A stretch of DNA of 64,000 bases. It comes from Acidimicrobiaceae bacterium. Lineage in GTDB: Bacteria; Actinomycetota; Acidimicrobiia; Acidimicrobiales; Acidimicrobiaceae. The position numbers and the translations under genes were made by a program. Of the stretch, positions 44,064 to 52,744 are shown one piece after another; positions within the stretch are counted from its first letter, which is position 1; every line of letters begins with the position of its first letter. The DNA lies in contig JABEUN010000019.1 of the NCBI GenBank assembly GCA_013044385.1, forward strand, positions 1-64,000, read 5' to 3'. A model generated the notes under the pieces. The model did no database searches. It had not been told where the DNA came from and saw only the letters and a program-made list of their open reading frames with translations.

Positions 44064-45008
44064 CTATTCTACGCAGCCATTTAGCCACTTCTCGTAATGT
44101 TCCCCGCTAAATCCGATTAGCACGACCTCAGATTGGAGGCGAATTCCAGTCACATGCAGGACCTGCTCCCTGATTTGAACCATGAGCGCAAGTACGTCCT
44201 CCGAGCTTCCGTACTTGGTCGCCTGGATGAAGTTGGCGTGTTTCTCCGACACAGCCGCTGAGGAGTTGGCCAAGCCCTTTAGGCCAGCTTCCTCGACGAG
44301 TCGACCAGCACTCAGTCCTTCTGGGTTCCTAAATACCGATCCAGCGTTCTGCCCGCCGGGCTGATGGATCCTCCGCCATCTGACAATTTCGGCAATCTTC
44401 TCTGCGGAATCCTCGGCTGAACCCGGTGACAGAACCATTTGGACCTGCCAAATCAGTTCGTTGGAGCGGACAGATGAATGTCTGTATCCAAACTCCATCG
44501 CAAACTTCCCTCGTTCACTCATCTGCCCATCATCGAGATCCAGCAGCACGGCCGTAGAAAAGGTTGCAGCGAAGTCGCTTCCGTGACCTCCGGCATTCAT
44601 TCGAGCCGCTCCACCGACGGTACCAGGTACACCTACCGCCCATTCGAAACCAGTGAGTCCGGCGGCCGCCAGTTTACGCGAAACCACTGGTAGGGAGTCT
44701 CCGGCTCCAACAGTGACTTCTGAATCGTGAACGACCGGGGTAGCAGCGGATGACTCGAGCTTGATGACAAGTCCATCGAATCCAGCATCGGACACCAATG
44801 TATTGGAGCCGTTCCCAAGCACGAAAGTGCTGACAGGACCTATTGCCCTGATCGCCGAAGCGAGTGCATCGAGTTCAGCTAGCGTCGACACCGTAACCAT
44901 TGCTGACGCCCTCCCACCAGTCCGATAGGTAGTCATTTCGCCGAAAGGCGAATTGACCCTAACCATCGACCCAAGGCGACGCTCAAGCTCGTCAACCCAC
45001 CCGGACAA
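44064..45008 (-). CDS. murB: UDP-N-acetylenolpyruvoylglucosamine reductase MurB
   Basis: A 314-residue FAD-dependent reductase making UDP-MurNAc. FAD-binding motifs include TTYRTGGRASAMV, LGNGSNTLVSDAGFDG and GVPGTVGGAARMNAGGHG; the catalytic Ser lies in QNAGSVFRNP and the C-terminal Glu in QSEVVLIG. TTG 45008 is chosen: it lies one base past the murC stop; the frame is open 20 codons further inside murC. A later ATG is possible. It follows murC as in other actinobacteria. Confidence 0.93.
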   Translation of the reverse strand: MSGWVDELERRLGSMVRVNSPFGEMTTYRTGGRASAMVTVSTLAELDALASAIRAIGPVSTFVLGNGSNTLVSDAGFDGLVIKLESSAATPVVHDSEVTVGAGDSLPVVSRKLAAAGLTGFEWAVGVPGTVGGAARMNAGGHGSDFAATFSTAVLLDLDDGQMSERGKFAMEFGYRHSSVRSNELIWQVQMVLSPGSAEDSAEKIAEIVRWRRIHQPGGQNAGSVFRNPEGLSAGRLVEEAGLKGLANSSAAVSEKHANFIQATKYGSSEDVLALMVQIREQVLHVTGIRLQSEVVLIGFSGEHYEKWLNGCVE

Positions 45009-45009
45009 T

Positions 45010-46380
45010 CTAGGTACCGGACGTCTCTTCTGGCAGTTCCCAGAAGAGGTTGGTGATATCTCCAGCACCCAGCGTTAGAACGAGGTCTCCCCTTCTGATG
45101 ACCTTTGCCACTTCGTTGCCAAGATCCGAACGATACGGCACATAAAGAACCCTGTCCTGCCCAAGAATCGCTCGCGCAGATGCCGCAACGGCCGCTCCAG
45201 AAATACCCGGTATCGGCGCCTCGCCAGCCGAGTAGACATCGGTGACTATAGCAAAATCGCAACCACCTAGGCTTTCACCGAGTTCAGATGCCAACTCCTT
45301 GGTGCGCGAATATCGGTGTGGCTGGAAAATCGCCACTACTCGGCGACCGGCGCCTACCTGTCTCGCCGATTGGAGGGTTACCCCAATCTCGCCGGGAAGG
45401 TGTGCATAATCATCATAAAATGTGGCCGAAAGCGCCTCCCCTTTCAGCTGGAACCTTCTAGCCACTCCTGTATAGCGACCCAGTGCCACAACGACTGGCG
45501 AAATGGGTACACCAAGACTCTGAGTCGCAGCAATCACGGCCGTGGCATTGAGTGCGTTGTGACGACCAGGTATGGCCAACAGCACTTTCGCTACATCATC
45601 TCCTTCAAATCTGACGGTAAACCTCGTTCCATCCTGGAGGAGTTCTAGGTCGATGATCCGATAATCGGCTCTAGTTGAGAATCCATAGCTCACACGAGGC
45701 ATATCCCTGGAGACGCGCTCTGCACCTACGTCGTCTAAACAAACCACCGCCGGAAGCACACTACGTTCCACGAAGGTCGAAAAGGCGTGCTCTAGGCCCG
45801 CAACAGAGCCATAATGATCAAGATGATCAGGTTCGACGTTGGTTAGTACAGCAAGGTACTCCGGGATTTTGAGATGTGTACCGTCACTTTCATCAGCCTC
45901 CACGACCATATAGTCCGAACCACCTGAGTGAGCGCCGGTTCCCACTTCATTCAACTCACCTCCGACCACGAAGGTCGGGTCGAGCCCAGCCCCCACGAGC
46001 GCTAGCGACATCATCGAGGTTGTAGTAGTCTTCCCGTGCGTACCGGAGATGGCAATGACCCGACGGTCAACGCATAGTTCCCGTAAAAGCTCCGCCCGAT
46101 CTATCACCTTGATGCCAGCAGTCCTCGCAGCAGAAAGTTCGCTGTTCGATTCTCGTACCGCAGTTGAGTATGCGAGAACCTTTGCATCTCCAACGTTTTC
46201 AGGTAGGTGACCGATTGTCACGTCCACTCCGAGCGCCAACAGACGCTCTGTAGCCGCCGATCCCTTCAGGTCTGAACCTGAAACTTTATATCCACGTTGA
46301 ACGAGGATCGTCGCAAGAGCGCTCATCCCAGCGCCTCCAACTCCGACTATGTGGATTCGATCCATACGATCCAGAGTCAT
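45010..46380 (-). CDS. murC: UDP-N-acetylmuramate--L-alanine ligase MurC
   Basis: A 456-residue Mur ligase adding L-Ala to UDP-MurNAc. N-terminal HIVGVGGAGMSALA, ATP loop SGTHGKTTTTSM, middle-domain NVEPDHLDHYG, and C-terminal FQPHRYSRTKEL are present. Length is normal. ATG 46380 has AAGGGGG about 10 bases upstream; an internal ATG five codons later is possible. It lies between murG and murB. Confidence 0.96.
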   Translation of the reverse strand: MTLDRMDRIHIVGVGGAGMSALATILVQRGYKVSGSDLKGSAATERLLALGVDVTIGHLPENVGDAKVLAYSTAVRESNSELSAARTAGIKVIDRAELLRELCVDRRVIAISGTHGKTTTTSMMSLALVGAGLDPTFVVGGELNEVGTGAHSGGSDYMVVEADESDGTHLKIPEYLAVLTNVEPDHLDHYGSVAGLEHAFSTFVERSVLPAVVCLDDVGAERVSRDMPRVSYGFSTRADYRIIDLELLQDGTRFTVRFEGDDVAKVLLAIPGRHNALNATAVIAATQSLGVPISPVVVALGRYTGVARRFQLKGEALSATFYDDYAHLPGEIGVTLQSARQVGAGRRVVAIFQPHRYSRTKELASELGESLGGCDFAIVTDVYSAGEAPIPGISGAAVAASARAILGQDRVLYVPYRSDLGNEVAKVIRRGDLVLTLGAGDITNLFWELPEETSGT

Positions 46381-46405
46381 CAGATCGAAACCCCCTTCGC
46401 ATCGG

Positions 46406-47533
46406 TCATTGCCGCTCCAGTAGGTCTAGAACGACCTTACCGAGCCTCTCAGTTGCGTCAGGAACTGCCAAGCCAGATGCAGCTTCTCCCATGCGCATAC
46501 GTCGTTCCCGATCCGAACCTAGCTCGACAATCCTGTCCGCAAGAACGGCACCGGTCAGTTCTTTTTGATCTACATAAAGCGTTCCACCTACATCAGCGAG
46601 TGCCATGGCATTCAATCTCTGGTGGTCGTAGGGTGAATCAGGTATTGGTACCATAATTGACGCCTTGGAGAGCACGCACAGCTCGGCAATAGTGGACGCG
46701 CCCGCCCTTGAAACAACGATATCAGACGCTGCCATCGCCTTGAAGAGTTCTCCGTCATAGCCTACACATCGATATTTGGACCGATCAATTCCAGCACTTA
46801 TGTATAGATCCTCGGTTCGTGCTAGATCCCGCTCGCCGGTGACGTGATAGATGAAGTAGCGGTCGTCCAATCTACCGGCAGCTCCAACAATTAGCTCATT
46901 CAGTCTCAGTGCACCGAGTGATCCGCCAAATGCAAGAACACCGATCTTCCCCGGGTCGATAAAGACTTTTTCTCGAAGGCTTCGACTGCCTGATTCGGTC
47001 ATACCAGCAAGCTCTACTACCTCGGGTCTGACTGGGTTACCCGTTATCACCAGCTCATCGCGAAAGTCGCCACGCTTGAATATCGGAGGTACACAGACCA
47101 CTTGGGAAACCGAGGCGCACATGCGGTTGGCAAGTCCCATAACAGCATTCTGCTCGACCGTGACCACCTGGGCACCAGCGAAGCGGCCGACCACCGCCGG
47201 CATGGCTGAATAGTATCCACCAAACGATACGACCACCGATGGACGGACTTCAATTAAGGTCGGCAGGATCTTGATTGATGCCACCAGGTTTGACCAAACA
47301 GAGCGCATACCCCCAATAGCAGATCCCCTACTTAGACCTACGCCACCATACTTGATCACGCGATAGCCCGATCTGCCCAGAACTTCTTCTTCCATACCTC
47401 TTCCAGACCCAACAAAACAGATCTGATCAGATGAGAGTCTTCCAGAGCGGACCAGGCTTTCGGCCAGCGAGAGCGCAGGAATCATATGCCCGGCAGTCCC
47501 GCCAGCAGCAATCAATAAGGTTGCACGCTTCAA
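46406..47533 (-). CDS. murG: Undecaprenyl-PP-MurNAc-pentapeptide GlcNAc transferase MurG
   Basis: A 375-residue GT28 glycosyltransferase converting lipid I to lipid II at the inner membrane face. The N-terminal GGTAGHMIPALSLAE, SFGGYYSAMP, LAFGGSLGALRLN and SRAGASTIAEL (UDP-GlcNAc contact) motifs are intact. The TTG start overlaps the ftsW stop (TTGA), implying coupling. Confidence 0.96.
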   Translation of the reverse strand: MKRATLLIAAGGTAGHMIPALSLAESLVRSGRLSSDQICFVGSGRGMEEEVLGRSGYRVIKYGGVGLSRGSAIGGMRSVWSNLVASIKILPTLIEVRPSVVVSFGGYYSAMPAVVGRFAGAQVVTVEQNAVMGLANRMCASVSQVVCVPPIFKRGDFRDELVITGNPVRPEVVELAGMTESGSRSLREKVFIDPGKIGVLAFGGSLGALRLNELIVGAAGRLDDRYFIYHVTGERDLARTEDLYISAGIDRSKYRCVGYDGELFKAMAASDIVVSRAGASTIAELCVLSKASIMVPIPDSPYDHQRLNAMALADVGGTLYVDQKELTGAVLADRIVELGSDRERRMRMGEAASGLAVPDATERLGKVVLDLLERQ

Positions 47534-48873
47534 CGTTCACTCCGTGCAGTTGCTGAAGCACTGGGCCGAACACCCTGCCTACCATGCGTTGTTCTTACCC
47601 GTCCCAACATGGACTCCATTGTGCGTTCCCTGCTGAATCTAACCGACTTCGGTGCCCCATACCCCTTGTCGGACCTGATGGCCCTGACCGCTTTAATCGT
47701 CGACCGCCGTTCCTCACCGGGCCCCTGTCCATTCAAGACGATCAGTTCGACCTTCTTGTTTCTTAATGTTGCCCGTACCAGACCCAAGGCGCTCATTATG
47801 ACCAAGGTTGAAGAACCTCCTGCGGAGATCAACGGAAGGGGGACACCCGTCACAGGAAGAACCCCTTCCACAGCACCAATATTCAGGACGGTCTGACTCG
47901 CAAGCCAACAAGCGCAAGCTGCAGCGAAAATTCCGTCGTAACTGACTGCGGCTCTTGCTGCAATTCGGAAGAGCGTGAGTACAAGCATTACGAACTGCAA
48001 AATCATGACAAGGCTTCCTAACAGTCCGAACTGCTGTCCGACAACTGCAAAGACAAAGTCGCTCTGTGCATTCGGAAGATAACCCCAAATCGCTTGTCCG
48101 GCTCCGAGTCCCTGCCCTACCAGATGGCCCGAGGCAAAGGCGCCAAGTGCCTGTACCTCTTGATAGCTAGCCCCCGTGCGATTGACCCATGGGTGGAGAA
48201 ATGAGAGCATCCGAGCTCGACGATATGGTTGGGCGAAGGCCAACACAGCACCGACGACTGCGCCAAGGATACCCAGCGCACCTAGCTGCCCTTTCGCTAT
48301 CCCCGACGCTACGAGTACGCCAAACACGATCGATGAGAGCACAATCGCCGTGCCCATATCCGGTTCCAGAATCACCAGGACAAACATCGCGCCCAGCATG
48401 GCAAGCACTGGAAATGTCGACTCCTTGAATCCAAAATCCCGATTCTTTGATGAGAGGATCTTGGCAACGAAAAGTGCAAGGGCTAGCTTCGCGAACTCAG
48501 ATGGCTGAAACTGGAACATCCCAAAGCCGATCCAACGGGACGCACCCATCACGCTCTTTCCCACACCTGGCACAAGAACCATCAGAAGTGCAGCCACCGA
48601 CGCCAACGAGATGACCACCGACAGGCCCGACAACTTAGATGGAATAACTCTGGAGCAAACCAAAAAACCTACCCAGCCCAGCGCAACCCAGACCAACTGC
48701 CTCAAGAAGAGGGTGGTTGGCTTGCCTACAGCCAGTAACGATGTTGCATAAGTGGTCGAAAAGAGCATGACTATACCGAACAGACTCAGAAAAGCCACCT
48801 GATAGAAAAGAGACCTGTAAAGGTCCTCACTTGAAGCATCTTTTCCCCAAAAGCGTCTTATGAATGCACTCAT
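47530..48873 (-). CDS. ftsW: Septal peptidoglycan glycosyltransferase FtsW (SEDS family)
   Basis: A 447-residue SEDS polymerase with about ten membrane segments. Typical motifs: FQPSEFAKL, LEPDMGTAIVL, NAQSDFVFAVVGQQFG and GVPLPLISAGGSS. It polymerises lipid II together with FtsI. The C-terminal about 75 residues (after LVRATLRNKK) form a basic, probably cytoplasmic tail. The ATG lies 2 bases after the murD stop. Confidence 0.95.
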   Translation of the reverse strand: MSAFIRRFWGKDASSEDLYRSLFYQVAFLSLFGIVMLFSTTYATSLLAVGKPTTLFLRQLVWVALGWVGFLVCSRVIPSKLSGLSVVISLASVAALLMVLVPGVGKSVMGASRWIGFGMFQFQPSEFAKLALALFVAKILSSKNRDFGFKESTFPVLAMLGAMFVLVILEPDMGTAIVLSSIVFGVLVASGIAKGQLGALGILGAVVGAVLAFAQPYRRARMLSFLHPWVNRTGASYQEVQALGAFASGHLVGQGLGAGQAIWGYLPNAQSDFVFAVVGQQFGLLGSLVMILQFVMLVLTLFRIAARAAVSYDGIFAAACACWLASQTVLNIGAVEGVLPVTGVPLPLISAGGSSTLVIMSALGLVRATLRNKKVELIVLNGQGPGEERRSTIKAVRAIRSDKGYGAPKSVRFSRERTMESMLGRVRTTHGRQGVRPSASATARSER

Positions 48874-48875
48874 GA

Positions 48876-50207
48876 CTAACCCCCAAGTCTTTCGATCATC
48901 TGCAGCACTTGAACCTTGAAGTCCTTGCCACGCTCTTTGTAGTTCTGATACCAGTCATACGATGTCGAACCGGGCGAAAGGATTACCGGCACCCCGTCAC
49001 CGGCCAATTGATACGCCGCTTCTACAGCTGCGCGCATATCCTTCGCCACTTGCACGCCACCTTCGGCAGCTAGTTCAGGAAACAGATCGACGAGTTCGGG
49101 CGCCGACTCACCAATCGCGACAAGCGCCTGCAAATGTGGTTCAACCTGTCGGAGGGGAGAGAGATCAAGGCCCTTGTTCCTTCCCCCCGCAATAAGCACA
49201 CATCTATTCAGGCCTATAACGGCTGCTATCACCGATGCAGGAGTCGTTGCCTTTGAATCGTCTATAAAATCCACACCGTGATATGTCGCGAACAGCTCGA
49301 CGCGATGCTCAAGCCCACTGAAACTCGTAACTACTTCTGATACGGCGGAGCTTTCGGCTCCCGCGGTCACTGCCACTGCAGAAGCTGCCAAGAGGTTCCG
49401 TATCTCATAGCTGCTCTTACGTCTTAGACGAGCCACTTGAGCGATCTCCCCAAATGGAGCCGATAGGCTCCCTTGATGAACGTGGAAGTCGCCGGAATCA
49501 AGGCCAAACGTCACGCGCCGAGCCTGCCCAGTCTCAACAGGTCCGGAAGTTTCATCTTCGGAATCGGGGACCACCGCGTAATCATCTGCGGATTGATTGG
49601 CGAAGATCTTTAATTTCGATCTCCTATAGCTCCCAAAATCTCCGTGCCAATCCAAATGATCGGGCGTCACGTTGAGGAGCGCAGCTATGTCCGGTCGAAA
49701 GTCTGATGAGTAGTGGAGTTGGAAGGAACTAGCCTCGGCGACCGACCATAGATTGGAAGTTCCGTCAGGGGCAAGCTCTATGAAAGGCAGTCCGTAGTTT
49801 CCGGTAGGAACCGCTGGTATTCCCGACGCTTCTAGCATCTCTGCCACGAGGAAAGTCACGGTGGTCTTACCGTTTGTTCCGGTTATCGCTGCAACTTTCG
49901 AATCCGACATTCTCCAGCCGAACTCGAATTCACCTATCGTCTTTCCCGAGAAGTACCGAAGCGCTTGATGAGTCGGCACCACTCCGGGCGAAATGATCGT
50001 AAGAGTTGGCCAGTCCCGCCCGACTACTTCGCTCACGGTCGCCAAGTCGCCAACGGACTGGACTCCTAGAGCCAGCGCTTCACTCAAACCAAGTGCACTT
50101 AACCGATCGTCCACCACGACAACCTCGCCACCCAAAGTCGAAAGGAACCGGTGACAGGCTCTACCCGAGACGCCATATCCGAGCAGTACCACACGGGATA
50201 GGTTCAA
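48876..50207 (-). CDS. murD: UDP-MurNAc-L-alanine--D-glutamate ligase MurD
   Basis: A 443-residue Mur ligase adding D-Glu. N-terminal VVLLGYGVSGRA, ATP loop TGTNGKTTVTFL, LNVTPDHLDWHG, and C-terminal ILSPGSTSYDWYQNYKERGKDF identify it. Two starts compete: TTG 50207 with GAGGGG 7 bases upstream, and GTG 50222 overlapping the mraY stop. TTG 50207 is preferred for its ribosome site. The frame is open well into mraY, but those codons are mraY's. Confidence 0.94.
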   Translation of the reverse strand: MNLSRVVLLGYGVSGRACHRFLSTLGGEVVVVDDRLSALGLSEALALGVQSVGDLATVSEVVGRDWPTLTIISPGVVPTHQALRYFSGKTIGEFEFGWRMSDSKVAAITGTNGKTTVTFLVAEMLEASGIPAVPTGNYGLPFIELAPDGTSNLWSVAEASSFQLHYSSDFRPDIAALLNVTPDHLDWHGDFGSYRRSKLKIFANQSADDYAVVPDSEDETSGPVETGQARRVTFGLDSGDFHVHQGSLSAPFGEIAQVARLRRKSSYEIRNLLAASAVAVTAGAESSAVSEVVTSFSGLEHRVELFATYHGVDFIDDSKATTPASVIAAVIGLNRCVLIAGGRNKGLDLSPLRQVEPHLQALVAIGESAPELVDLFPELAAEGGVQVAKDMRAAVEAAYQLAGDGVPVILSPGSTSYDWYQNYKERGKDFKVQVLQMIERLGG

Positions 50208-50218
50208 CTGATCGCCCC

Positions 50219-51256
50219 TCACTTGAGCACCGTTCCGAGGGAGATGAAATCCGCGTAGAAGATTCCTACCCCGAGCGCTGTGAAGATTCCAGCCAGAATC
50301 CAAAAGCGAATAAGGACGGTAGTTTCGGGCCATCCAAGCAGTTCGAAATGGTGGTGGATTGGTGCCATTTTAAGGACGCGTCTATGGAAGACCCGAAAGC
50401 TAAATACCTGGGCAATAACTGAGATCGTCTCAATGACAAAGAGTCCGCCGAGAATCGGAAGTAGCAGATCAAGATTCATCATAAGACAAAGTGCTCCGAG
50501 GCCGGCCCCGATGGCTAACGAGCCGGTATCTCCCATGAAGATTCCAGCTGGTGGTGCGTTGTACCATAAGAACGCTGTAAGTGCTCCAGTCATTGAGGCC
50601 GCTATCAGAGCAAGATCCAAAGAGTGGCTGACTCCGTAGACGGAGGGGTGCCGGAACTGCCAATATCCCAAAAGCCCGAGTACACCAAATGCGAAGATGG
50701 AGGAACCGGTCGCTAGGCCATCCAAACCATCTGTAAGGTTTACAGCATTCGAGGAGCCCACCACCACGAGCACAGCAAATATGACCCAGCCAATTGAGCC
50801 AAGTTGGATGTGCAGGGCGCTAATCCTCACGAGAGTGATTGCCGTCGAGTGGTGGGTGAACAACCGAACGCCAACAGCGAATGCCAATGCCACGGCGAAC
50901 TGTCCGGCGAGCTTCACAGACTTTGTAAGGCCAAGATTTCTACGGTTCTTGATCTTCGAATAGTCATCGATGAATCCGACTAACCCGGTCATGACAATGA
51001 CACCGAGCACCAAAAGACCCTCAACTGATACGTTGACGCCAAGGTGAGCGTGAGCGACGGCGTAGCCCACTATGACAGCTATAACCAGTGCGATACCACC
51101 CATAGTCGGCGTGCCCGCCTTGACAATATGTCGCTTGGGGCCATCCTCCCGGATCTGCTGACCAATTCCCCTTTGGGCAAGTCGCCTGATCAGGGGCGGC
51201 GTCAGGCCACCCGCCACAACTACTGCGACAATGCTCGATAGTAGGATCGCAATCAT
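50219..51256 (-). CDS. mraY: Phospho-MurNAc-pentapeptide transferase MraY
   Basis: A 345-residue polytopic enzyme that attaches the muramyl pentapeptide to undecaprenyl phosphate, forming lipid I. About ten hydrophobic segments; family motifs GTPTMGGIAL, GFIDDYSKIKNRRNLGL, NAVNLTDGLDGLA, FMGDTGSLAIG and the HHHFE loop (IHHHFELLGWPE) hold the Asp and His of the active site. It overlaps murE by 4 bases, with no murF between them. Confidence 0.96.
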   Translation of the reverse strand: MIAILLSSIVAVVVAGGLTPPLIRRLAQRGIGQQIREDGPKRHIVKAGTPTMGGIALVIAVIVGYAVAHAHLGVNVSVEGLLVLGVIVMTGLVGFIDDYSKIKNRRNLGLTKSVKLAGQFAVALAFAVGVRLFTHHSTAITLVRISALHIQLGSIGWVIFAVLVVVGSSNAVNLTDGLDGLATGSSIFAFGVLGLLGYWQFRHPSVYGVSHSLDLALIAASMTGALTAFLWYNAPPAGIFMGDTGSLAIGAGLGALCLMMNLDLLLPILGGLFVIETISVIAQVFSFRVFHRRVLKMAPIHHHFELLGWPETTVLIRFWILAGIFTALGVGIFYADFISLGTVLK

Positions 51257-52674
51257 TGCTCACCTGATGCGAATCGGCTGGCAAGCACCAATCTTGCAAC
51301 TTCATGATCGTCGAAATGACTATCAGAGTCACCTCTGCGCTGTGTAGTCTCATGACCTTTCCCAGCTATCAAGACAAGATCACCCGGCTGGGCTAACTCG
51401 ATCGCCTCTGCGATTGCACCTCTCCTGTCTTCAATCACCTGAAATCTGCCACGGCCTTGGAAACCTCGAACAATCTCGTCAATGATCTGAGTCGGATCCT
51501 CGCTTCTTGGATTGTCAGTGGTGACAATTGCCAGGTCTGACAACCTGGCCGCCACTGCACCCATCTCGGGCCGCTTGGCCCTATCCCTGTCCCCACCGCA
51601 ACCGAAAACGAGTATCAACTGGCCCGATGCAACGGTCCGGCAGGCTACCAACGCCGCCTCGAGAGCCGCCGGTGTATGCGCATAATCGATGATCACTGAG
51701 AATGGGAGTCCCACGCCAACCGGCTCCAGCCTCCCGTTGGGGGTACCGATCATCGAAACGCTCTCTGCCAATTCGCCTTCGTCGTATCCGAGTGCAGAAA
51801 GAGTGGTAACGGCTGCAAGGATGTTGTAGACATTGTGGAGACCGAACAGCTCGGAAATTATCCTTCTCCGCCGCCATTCAAAACTAACGCCATGCTGACC
51901 AAGCTCAAGTGAAGTGACGTCGTCAAGTCCAAAGTGGATCGAATCCGGACGCGACTCAATCAGTCTGGCACCAAATGGGTCATCGGAATTGACGACGGCC
52001 AACTTTGACATTTCAGGACGAAATAGCAGGGTCTTTGCACGAAAGTAGTTCTCCATGTCTCCATGGAAATCGAGGTGGTCCTGGGTGAGATTAGTAAAAA
52101 TCGCTGCGTCATAATCGATCATGTCGACCCGATGCATCACAAGAGAGTGCGAAGATACCTCCATCGCCACGGCCTGCACGCCTATTGAGACAAAGTCTCT
52201 CAGCCGCCTCTGGAGATCAGGAGACTCTGGCGTGGTCAGCCTACCCCACAGTGTGCCTAGGGCCTCGGACTTCGTGCCAAGAATGTTTAGAAGCTTTGAG
52301 ATCAAGTGGGTAACAGTCGTTTTACCGTTGGTACCAGTAACACCGATCATCGTGAGTTCAGAGGAAGGATGTTGGTAGAGTCGATCTGCCAGCAGAGCCA
52401 GAGTCGCCCTTGGCGTTCCGTCTGTCACCTTGGCTTGCGGAAGGCTGCTTTGGCTAAACCTAGCCACAATAGCGGCAACAGCACCGAGGCTCTGGGCCTC
52501 ATCTAGGAAAAGGTGGCCATCGAAGTTCGACCCCTCGATGGCAAAGAACAGACTTCCCTGCTTTACGGCCCTATGGTCAATTGCCAAGGAGTCAACCCTG
52601 ACATCTGACGGGAATCCCGGAGACCTAATAATAACCGACGGATCTAAGCCGCCCACCAGCTCATCAAACTTCAA
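51253..52674 (-). CDS. murE: UDP-MurNAc-tripeptide synthetase MurE (diaminopimelate-adding)
   Basis: A 473-residue Mur ligase adding the third stem residue. ATP loop GVTGTNGKTTVTHL, TNLTQDHLDFHG, and DNPRSEDP near the C-terminus. The DNPR motif is the determinant for diaminopimelate, so DAP-type peptidoglycan is expected. The TTG start at 52674 lacks a clear ribosome site. Its end overlaps mraY; murF is expected here in most clusters and is missing. Confidence 0.95.
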   Translation of the reverse strand: MKFDELVGGLDPSVIIRSPGFPSDVRVDSLAIDHRAVKQGSLFFAIEGSNFDGHLFLDEAQSLGAVAAIVARFSQSSLPQAKVTDGTPRATLALLADRLYQHPSSELTMIGVTGTNGKTTVTHLISKLLNILGTKSEALGTLWGRLTTPESPDLQRRLRDFVSIGVQAVAMEVSSHSLVMHRVDMIDYDAAIFTNLTQDHLDFHGDMENYFRAKTLLFRPEMSKLAVVNSDDPFGARLIESRPDSIHFGLDDVTSLELGQHGVSFEWRRRRIISELFGLHNVYNILAAVTTLSALGYDEGELAESVSMIGTPNGRLEPVGVGLPFSVIIDYAHTPAALEAALVACRTVASGQLILVFGCGGDRDRAKRPEMGAVAARLSDLAIVTTDNPRSEDPTQIIDEIVRGFQGRGRFQVIEDRRGAIAEAIELAQPGDLVLIAGKGHETTQRRGDSDSHFDDHEVARLVLASRFASGEQ

Positions 52675-52744
52675 GTGTCAACCCAACCCAAATCGACAAT
52701 CCACTAAATCCTTGGCGCGTTGGCTGATGGAGCCGCGGCAACGA